19,388 nucleotides of DNA, taken from NCBI GenBank assembly GCA_002372575.1, contig DFHC01000040.1, positions 1 through 19,388 on the forward strand, written 5' to 3'. Under the pieces are notes generated by a model, which ran no database searches, was not told the DNA's origin, and worked only from the letters and a program-made list of their open reading frames with translations. Shown piece after piece: positions 14,690 through 19,388 of the stretch; within the stretch, counting starts at the first letter, position 1; each line of letters opens with the position of its first letter. This stretch comes from a bacterium UBA3734. GTDB taxonomy: Bacteria > Bacteroidota > Bacteroidia > Bacteroidales > Bacteroidaceae. A program made the translations under genes and the position numbers.

Positions 14690-15813
14690 ACAACCATCGA
14701 GCGCACCATCTTGAGCCAAGCCAGCGTGTAGAGATAGACGTTGATGTAGAGCGTGTCGTTCAGGAATTTATGGATGGAAGTAGGAACGAAAATGTCGGTT
14801 GGCACGATTCCAAAGAAAACGAGCAAGCCCCAAAATAAGATTTTATCGTAGAGCGTGTGCTGTTCGCGCAGCCAATACCACAGGATGTAGCCCGCAAGGG
14901 CGATGAGATAGGTATGCGTTTCGGAAGAGTCGCCAAACAAGATGATCCATCCCATGAGCACGCCCAGCGTCGTCACTCGGAAAGAGAATTCTCCCCAGCG
15001 TCGGTGTTGCCAGAAAAACAGGGCGATTACGACGGCAACCGTCAGCAACTGCACAATCCGGTAGCTATCGAGCACGTAGCGCAGCGGATAGGCGTAAAGC
15101 AGCGAGACGTAGTAGGTACTGCTCTGATGCTGCGACAACATATTCCACCAGTTTTCGTAGCAGGGAATCAGTCCGTCGAAACCCGTTTTCAGTGCGGGAA
15201 GCATCAGTAATACCACACCAAAGAGGGCCGCATACAGCAAATGGCGGAAGGGTTTTTGATAGCAAAATAGCAGCAACAACTCCACGATGCCATAGACTTT
15301 CGTCGTGGCGGAAATCATAATCAGCAAAACAGCCCATACGCCCTGCCCACGCTCAAGTAAAGTAAAGGCAAACAGGAAAACATACGCCACCACGACATTG
15401 AACTGAAACGGGAAAATGCTCTGCTCCAGAATCAGCAGCAGAAACAGGAAAATTTTTACTTTATAAGGGTCGAACCGCTTTGGCAGGGTGAACACGGAGA
15501 GGGCGAACAAGGAATAGTTGCACAGATTCCATACAAACGGCCCCAACCATTTCGGCAGAAAGGCAATGGGCGAGTACAGGATTGAAAAAACGGGGGTGTA
15601 GAGGAAATATCGTCCGTGGTCGTCCACGAATTGTTGGGTGTAGGGGTTTACACCGTTCCAGAAATCGATTGTCGAGTCGGTATAGACGAGATAGTTCATG
15701 TATCTCTGTCGGAAAGTTTCGAGCGCCGTGGCAACAATGGCTATCAACAGCCCGAAAACAAAGACGAAGCGCTTGGGATTACGCTGGTATATCGATACGA
15801 TGGCCTGCTTCAT
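14686..15813 (-). CDS. GT87-like (DUF2029) polytopic membrane glycosyltransferase
   Basis: This is a 375-residue integral membrane protein with about ten hydrophobic segments. Family GT87 enzymes transfer sugars from polyprenyl-phosphate donors on the outer face of the inner membrane. The N-terminal loop DSTIDFWNGVNPYTQQF (46-62) carries acidic residues and the GxNPY motif. It is followed by YFLYTPVFSILYSP, another hallmark. The start is taken at the ATG at 15813, preceded by ACGGAGAG, a good ribosome site. The longer frame begins with TTG at 15843. The gene overlaps the upstream GtrB-like gene by 35 bases, indicating coupling. The neighbour would supply its polyprenyl-phosphate sugar (inference). 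Its stop overlaps that of the convergent GT11-like gene. Confidence 0.82.
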   Translation of the reverse strand: MKQAIVSIYQRNPKRFVFVFGLLIAIVATALETFRQRYMNYLVYTDSTIDFWNGVNPYTQQFVDDHGRYFLYTPVFSILYSPIAFLPKWLGPFVWNLCNYSLFALSVFTLPKRFDPYKVKIFLFLLLILEQSIFPFQFNVVVAYVFLFAFTLLERGQGVWAVLLIMISATTKVYGIVELLLLFCYQKPFRHLLYAALFGVVLLMLPALKTGFDGLIPCYENWWNMLSQHQSSTYYVSLLYAYPLRYVLDSYRIVQLLTVAVVIALFFWQHRRWGEFSFRVTTLGVLMGWIILFGDSSETHTYLIALAGYILWYWLREQHTLYDKILFWGLLVFFGIVPTDIFVPTSIHKFLNDTLYINVYLYTLAWLKMVRSMVV

Positions 15814-16744
15814 GCGTTTTCTCTCCGTTAAATGAATTGACAAAATAGCCTGGGCGACCCTTTACCTCGTTGAAGACACGCCCAAGGTACTCGCCGATGA
15901 TGCCAAGGCTGAGCAGTTGGATACCACCGAGGAAAAGCATCGTCACCATGATGGTGGGGTAGCCTGGCACGGGTTCGCCAAAGATGTTCGTCACGACAAT
16001 GATGTATATCAAATAGAAGAATGCGACGGCAGAGACAAGCAGTCCCAGAATCGAGGCCATTCGCAGCGGGGCAGTCGTGTAGGACGTTATGCCATTCAGC
16101 GCCAGATTAATCAGCGACATGAAACTCCATTTGCTTGAGCCTGCCTGCCGCTCTTCCTGGAAATAAGAGATTCCTTTCTTACGAAATCCTATCCACGAAT
16201 ACATGCCCTTGGTGTTGCGCTCCGTTTCGCGCATTTGTTTCAGCGCCTCCACACAGGAGCGATCCAGTAAGCGAAAGTCGCCCGTGTCCTTCTGAATCGG
16301 CACGGTGGTCATTTTCTGCAGAATCCGATAGTACCAACGGGATGTCTTGCGTTTCAGCCACGATTCTTTACTGCCCTGTCGTTGGGCATAGACATCGTCA
16401 TAACCTTCCTCCCAATAGCGTAGCATATCGGGAATAACATCGATGGGATGTTGCATATCGGCATCCATGATAATCAGCGCATCGCCCGTGGCATAATCAA
16501 ATCCTGCCATCATGGCCACCTCCTTGCCATAGTTGCGCGAAAGGTCGATGTAGTTGTAGCGTGGATCCTGTCGATGCAGACGGATCATTTGCTGCAGGGT
16601 ATTATCCGTGCTCCCATCGTTCACTAACAGGAATTCCCACTCGTAGCTCGGATTTTCCTCCACTACCCTGCTCATTTTCTGGCTGATGAGCGGAAACGAT
16701 GCCTCTTCATTATAGGCTGGAAGAAGAATTGTGACTTTTTTCAT
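15779..16744 (-). CDS. GtrB/DPM1-like polyprenyl-phosphate glycosyltransferase (GT2)
   Basis: This 321-residue enzyme most likely charges undecaprenyl phosphate with a sugar from a nucleotide donor at the inner membrane. The GT-A core starts TILLPAYNEEASFPLI, followed by LLVNDGSTDNT and IIMDADMQHPIDVIPDML (D94-A-D96 metal motif, then QHP). DTGDFRLLDR and QEERQAGSSKWSF follow. Two C-terminal membrane helices (about 235-260 and 270-295) and EYLGRVFNEVKGRPGYFV are as in GtrB and related synthases. The ATG at 16744 gives the family's usual MKKVTILLPAYNEE start; the longer frame to 16783 is discarded. It overlaps the deacetylase gene by 35 bases and the GT87-like gene by 35 bases. The sugar cannot be predicted. 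Confidence 0.9.
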   Translation of the reverse strand: MKKVTILLPAYNEEASFPLISQKMSRVVEENPSYEWEFLLVNDGSTDNTLQQMIRLHRQDPRYNYIDLSRNYGKEVAMMAGFDYATGDALIIMDADMQHPIDVIPDMLRYWEEGYDDVYAQRQGSKESWLKRKTSRWYYRILQKMTTVPIQKDTGDFRLLDRSCVEALKQMRETERNTKGMYSWIGFRKKGISYFQEERQAGSSKWSFMSLINLALNGITSYTTAPLRMASILGLLVSAVAFFYLIYIIVVTNIFGEPVPGYPTIMVTMLFLGGIQLLSLGIIGEYLGRVFNEVKGRPGYFVNSFNGEKTHEAGHRIDIPA

Positions 16745-17513
16745 AGGCCAATGTAAATTCTGAATATGTAGCGAACGGTACACCGTCGTTTTTGAAAGTC
16801 TGTATCAGCATTTCCAGGCGTTTTTCCATGGTTTCGCCCGTGTTTCGTGAAATGACATAGGGGATGTTCCACTCGGGATGCTTTCGCAGGTTGATAAACT
16901 CCCACGGATGGAAGTAGATGACAAACTGGCCGTCATGGTGCAACGTCCATAAACACAGCTTCCGATAGAGCCACATGGGATAATGGTGGCATGCAAGCCA
17001 AAATACGGGCAACCTAAACCAAGGTGAAACGGAGGTCGGGATTTCCAACACCCTGCCCCGATAAAAAGGCGTGCGCGGCTCACTAAGATGCATATATCGA
17101 CCCGGAATGAAGGCCGGATGCAACGACGAGTTATAGCGATAGCCAGCCTGCTCAATGGCCTCGTCACTGACGGAAAGCATACGAGGATGGCGGTAACCGC
17201 CAATCTCTTGCCCTGTGATGCGCTCCAGAATTTGTTTCGACTGCTTGATATCACTTTCCTGAGGTTGGAAATGGTCAACGCCGTGGCTGGCCACCTCGTG
17301 ACCCTCGCTCACGATACGTTGCATCACCTCTGGCGCATTCTCAGCGAAGTTTGCCGTGCAGAAGAACGTGGCTCGCACTCCGTTGCGCCTCAAAATGTCG
17401 AGAACACGACAAGTGCCCTCGGCAGATACTTTCATTCCGTCTTTCAGGGAAATCTCCACGCCATGTTCGCGAGGCAGGTCAAATTCTTCGGTGTCAAAAC
17501 TGAGTAATATCAT
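16710..17513 (-). CDS. Polysaccharide deacetylase (NodB homology)
   Basis: This 267-residue protein is a CE4-type metal-dependent deacetylase, which removes acetyl groups from N-acetylated sugars. The NodB motifs can be read in order: SFDTEEFD (motif 1, Asp7), HEVASHGVDH (motif 2, H77 and H81 as metal ligands), GYRHPR (motif 3, R108) and VIYFHPWEF near the C-terminus. No signal peptide is visible, so it may act in the cytoplasm on a lipid-linked sugar, as for glycan-synthesis deacetylases. The start ATG at 17513 gives MILLSFDTEEFD; the frame further upstream runs through the preceding gene. It lies 25 bases after the nucleotidyltransferase stop and overlaps the GtrB-like gene by 35 bases. A role on the polyprenyl-linked sugar is inferred. 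Confidence 0.87.
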   Translation of the reverse strand: MILLSFDTEEFDLPREHGVEISLKDGMKVSAEGTCRVLDILRRNGVRATFFCTANFAENAPEVMQRIVSEGHEVASHGVDHFQPQESDIKQSKQILERITGQEIGGYRHPRMLSVSDEAIEQAGYRYNSSLHPAFIPGRYMHLSEPRTPFYRGRVLEIPTSVSPWFRLPVFWLACHHYPMWLYRKLCLWTLHHDGQFVIYFHPWEFINLRKHPEWNIPYVISRNTGETMEKRLEMLIQTFKNDGVPFATYSEFTLAYEKSHNSSSSL

Positions 17514-17538
17514 AGGAAAGTATTTTTGGGGGACAATT

Positions 17539-18285
17539 TCAGACCAATTCCTTCGGCAGCAGCTCCGTTGCGCGCTCGAAATCCTCGGGCGTGTCGAGTT
17601 CGTAGGAGAAAAACTCGGTGGTATCGACCACCTTGAAGACGTGGCCCTGCGGGATGAGCCGTTCGAAGGCTCGCTCGTAGAAGATGTCAATGAGTTTTTC
17701 CTCAAGAATCATCTGGTCGAGCTCGCGGAAGAGGGCCTCGGAGTAGGCGGCGGTGATTTTCTCGATGCCCACGCTCTCGCCAATGGCGTCTTCCACGCGA
17801 CAGGTCTTGCTGATTTCCGTGATTCTGCCCTCGCTGTCGGCCACGATTTTCATCTCTTCCTCGCCCAGTTCGTGGCGGTTGAGCGCCAAGGCCGGCTCCG
17901 ACTGTCGGGCGACGGTCTCCACGGCCTTCGGATCGCAGAGAATGTCGCTGTCCATGAGCAGAAATTCCTTGCCGCGCACCACCTGACCCGCCATCCACAG
18001 CGAATAGATGTTGTTGTTGTGCTCGTAGTCGGCATTATGGAGAAAGGTGAAATGCGGCTTGGCAGCCGACATATCCTTGTCGGCATATTGCTGCAGGAAT
18101 GTGCGAATCATCTCACCGCGATAGCCCGTCACAACAACAAACTCACGGATGCCAGCCTGCTGCATGGCACGCACCGTGCGTTCCAGTAAGGTAATCCCAC
18201 CCACTTCGAGCAGGCACTTCGGCTTCGTATCCGTCAGGGGGCGCAGGCGCTTTGCCATTCCTGCGGCTAAAATCACTCCAGTCAT
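17539..18285 (-). CDS. LicC-like nucleotidyltransferase (CTP:phospho-amino-alcohol type, inferred)
   Basis: This 248-residue protein has the nucleotidyltransferase start VILAAGMAKRLRPLTDTKPK (4-23, nucleotide-binding loop) and the metal motif M-DSD at 111-114. The segment HNADYEHNNNIYSLWMA (83-99) resembles LicC-type choline-phosphate cytidylyltransferases (the YNN.YSLY part of pneumococcal LicC). The C-terminal part with DIFYERAFERL and FSYELDTPEDFERA also fits. Ordinary glucose-1-phosphate enzymes of this fold usually lack the NNxYSL element. I infer activation of a small phosphorylated alcohol or amine with CTP; a sugar-nucleotide role is the alternative. It sits four bases after the PLP enzyme, so both are in one unit. 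The presence of LicD at 11217 supports a shared pathway. Confidence 0.8.
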   Translation of the reverse strand: MTGVILAAGMAKRLRPLTDTKPKCLLEVGGITLLERTVRAMQQAGIREFVVVTGYRGEMIRTFLQQYADKDMSAAKPHFTFLHNADYEHNNNIYSLWMAGQVVRGKEFLLMDSDILCDPKAVETVARQSEPALALNRHELGEEEMKIVADSEGRITEISKTCRVEDAIGESVGIEKITAAYSEALFRELDQMILEEKLIDIFYERAFERLIPQGHVFKVVDTTEFFSYELDTPEDFERATELLPKELV

Positions 18286-18289
18286 CAGC

Positions 18290-19279
18290 TTACTTGTTGT
18301 TGAAAACTTTCAGGATGGTGTCGCATACTGTCTGTGTCTGCTCTTTGCGGCCAAGCGTGATGCGCAAACATGACTCAAGTCCCTTGTCGGTCATGAACTT
18401 GATCTTATAGTTCTGTATTTTCAGGGCCTCCATCAGACGGTCTTTGATCTCGATAGGATACTTGATAAGAATGAAGTTGGCCACCGACTTATAGACCTTG
18501 AAACCGGGCAGTGAACCGAGTTCCTTCTTATAGAGCTGGCGTCCCCATTCCATATCGTTGGCCACATGGCGATAGTGCTCGTCGCTGTCGAGTGCTGCGA
18601 GTGCTACGGCCTCAGAGAAGCGGTTGTAGCCAAGATACTTGTTAATATAGCTCTCAAACTGCTCATGCCCCTTGCCGATGAAGCCGAAACCCACGCGAAG
18701 GCCGGGGAGTCCGTAGAACTTTGACAGCGTGCGTGAGATTATCAGATTGCTGTATTTGTTCACCAACGGTGCAATGTAGTCGGTATCGGAACTGATGAAA
18801 CTGGCATATGCCTCGTCGATGAGCACCATCGTGTCATCCGGGATATTTTCCATGATGCGTCCTATTTCCTCTGAAGTCAGGCCGTTGCCAGTGGGGTTGT
18901 TAGGCGAGGCGAGGAGCAGCATGCGGGGATGCACGCGATAGGTATAGCTGATTACTTCGTCGATGTCGTAGGCAAAGGTGTCGTCCTGCTCGTGGAGCGG
19001 GTACATCTCGAAGGTACCGCCGCACTCGTTGGCCACACGGTTGTAGTACCACCAGGAGAACTCCGGGATGAGAATTTTCTTGTTGTCGCCCACCATCAGA
19101 AAATAGTGGATGGCGTTCTTCAGCATGTCTTCACCGCCATAGGTAAGCAGCACCTGTTCTTCCGGTACGCCGTAGATCTCACTGAGACGTACGGAGATGA
19201 CACTTTTCTTGCCTTGGTCATAGATACGGGTATAGAAGCACAAGGTCTTCGGATCAAAATTCTTGATGGCGTCAACCAC
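18290..19279 (-). CDS. PLP-dependent aminotransferase-fold enzyme (HisC/CobD-like), N-terminus interrupted
   Basis: This is a fold-type I PLP enzyme of the class I/II aminotransferase superfamily, most like histidinol-phosphate aminotransferase and threonine-phosphate decarboxylase. Visible motifs: YGGEDMLKNAIHYF, then LLLASPNNPTGNGL (substrate/PLP binding), LIDEAYASF (Asp for the pyridine nitrogen) and SRTLSKFYGLPGLRVGFG (Schiff-base Lys). The C-terminus SCLRITLG is typical. The natural start appears to be ATG at 19339, but codon 12 of that frame is TAG (19306-19304). The intact open frame begins only afterwards; GTG at 19279 (codon 21) is a possible start without visible ribosome site. The gene may be a pseudogene, be started internally, or carry a sequence error. 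Its neighbour is a LicC-like enzyme. This pairing suggests synthesis of a phospho-amino-alcohol, for example phosphoethanolamine from phosphoserine; an aminotransferase is the alternative. Confidence 0.75.
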   Translation of the reverse strand: MVDAIKNFDPKTLCFYTRIYDQGKKSVISVRLSEIYGVPEEQVLLTYGGEDMLKNAIHYFLMVGDNKKILIPEFSWWYYNRVANECGGTFEMYPLHEQDDTFAYDIDEVISYTYRVHPRMLLLASPNNPTGNGLTSEEIGRIMENIPDDTMVLIDEAYASFISSDTDYIAPLVNKYSNLIISRTLSKFYGLPGLRVGFGFIGKGHEQFESYINKYLGYNRFSEAVALAALDSDEHYRHVANDMEWGRQLYKKELGSLPGFKVYKSVANFILIKYPIEIKDRLMEALKIQNYKIKFMTDKGLESCLRITLGRKEQTQTVCDTILKVFNNK

Positions 19280-19303
19280 TTTCTGGCTGGGCTCAAAGTT
19301 AAA

Positions 19304-19306
19304 CTA
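19304..19306 (-). other. In-frame TAG at codon 12 of the PLP enzyme gene
   Basis: Read on the minus strand from ATG at 19339, the protein is MDTPFNFLDRN, then TAG, then FNFEPSQKVVDAIKNF, which runs on in frame into the enzyme. The sequence on both sides looks like the family's N-terminus, so the stop breaks a gene rather than marking a different start. TAG serves as stop at 2083, 2531 and 14689. Confidence 0.8.
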
Positions 19307-19388
19307 GTTTCTGTCGAGAAAATTAAATGGTGTATCCATTGTAACTATGTTTTTTATTGTTGTTTATCTATTTTCATAAGGAGAATAC

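Noticed and set aside
13850..14719. Minus-strand open frame opposite the GT11-like gene
   Set aside because: It is an antisense shadow; the plus-strand protein has clear motifs and coupled spacing.
15814..15843. TTG start ten codons upstream for the GT87-like protein
   Set aside because: The ATG at 15813 has a GGAGAG ribosome site at suitable spacing; the TTG has none.
17514..17705. 64-codon N-terminal extension of the deacetylase
   Set aside because: It overlaps the end of the nucleotidyltransferase in another frame, and its Ser/Arg-rich sequence is not a signal peptide or known domain.
19304..19306. Reassignment of TAG to a sense codon in this organism
   Set aside because: TAG ends the transporter (2083), the small protein (2531) and the GT11-like protein (14689) at sensible family lengths or junctions.

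Overview
The window looks like a chromosomal segment of a Bacteroidales bacterium, most likely Prevotella or a close relative. The promoters are of the Bacteroidetes type (TAnnTTTG at -7), Shine-Dalgarno sequences are mostly absent, two secreted proteins end in a YDLxGRR...LP+GxYI...K tail resembling type IX secretion sorting tails, and there is a fimbrillin-like lipoprotein. The visible end of glycyl-tRNA synthetase is also of the Bacteroidetes kind. The species assignment is inference. I see no rRNA, tRNA, CRISPR array, insertion sequence or phage gene.

Layout: positions 1-315 (-) hold the first 105 codons of glyQS, divergent from an AspT/YidE-type transporter with RCK_C domains (422-2083, +). 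Next comes a two-gene unit: a 73-residue Gly/Asp-rich small protein (2310-2531) and a fimbrillin-like surface lipoprotein (2575-4443), driven by a promoter with a run of eight G at about -33. After a strong terminator (4486-4526) lies a second pair: a 135-residue secreted protein with a sorting-like tail (4661-5068) and a beta-solenoid carbohydrate-binding protein of the Cthe_2159/DUF4353 type (5084-6613). After another terminator (6631-6669) there is a large modular GH20 beta-N-acetylhexosaminidase (6745-10278).

The right half (10282-19388) is a cell-envelope glycan region with three facing transcription units. Unit A (-, 12038 to 10282) encodes a LicD-type phosphotransferase and an LpxL/HtrB-like acyltransferase. 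Unit B (+, 12117-14689) encodes GT25, GT90 and GT11-like glycosyltransferases, tightly coupled. Unit C (-, from beyond 19339 to 14686) encodes a PLP-dependent aminotransferase-fold enzyme, a LicC-like nucleotidyltransferase, a polysaccharide deacetylase, a GtrB-type polyprenyl-phosphate sugar synthase and a GT87-like membrane glycosyltransferase. A and B share a 78-base divergent promoter region. A converges with the GH20 gene and B converges with C, with no room for a terminator at either junction.

How they may work together (inference): the units look like machinery for LPS/LOS or another surface glycan. Cytoplasmic GTs build a core. GtrB and GT87 would add a sugar outside the membrane from a polyprenyl-phosphate donor, and the deacetylase would trim an N-acetyl group. 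The PLP enzyme, the LicC-like enzyme and LicD could make, activate and transfer a phospho-amino-alcohol. The PLP enzyme gene has an in-frame TAG at its twelfth codon, so this branch may be impaired or altered in this isolate or assembly.
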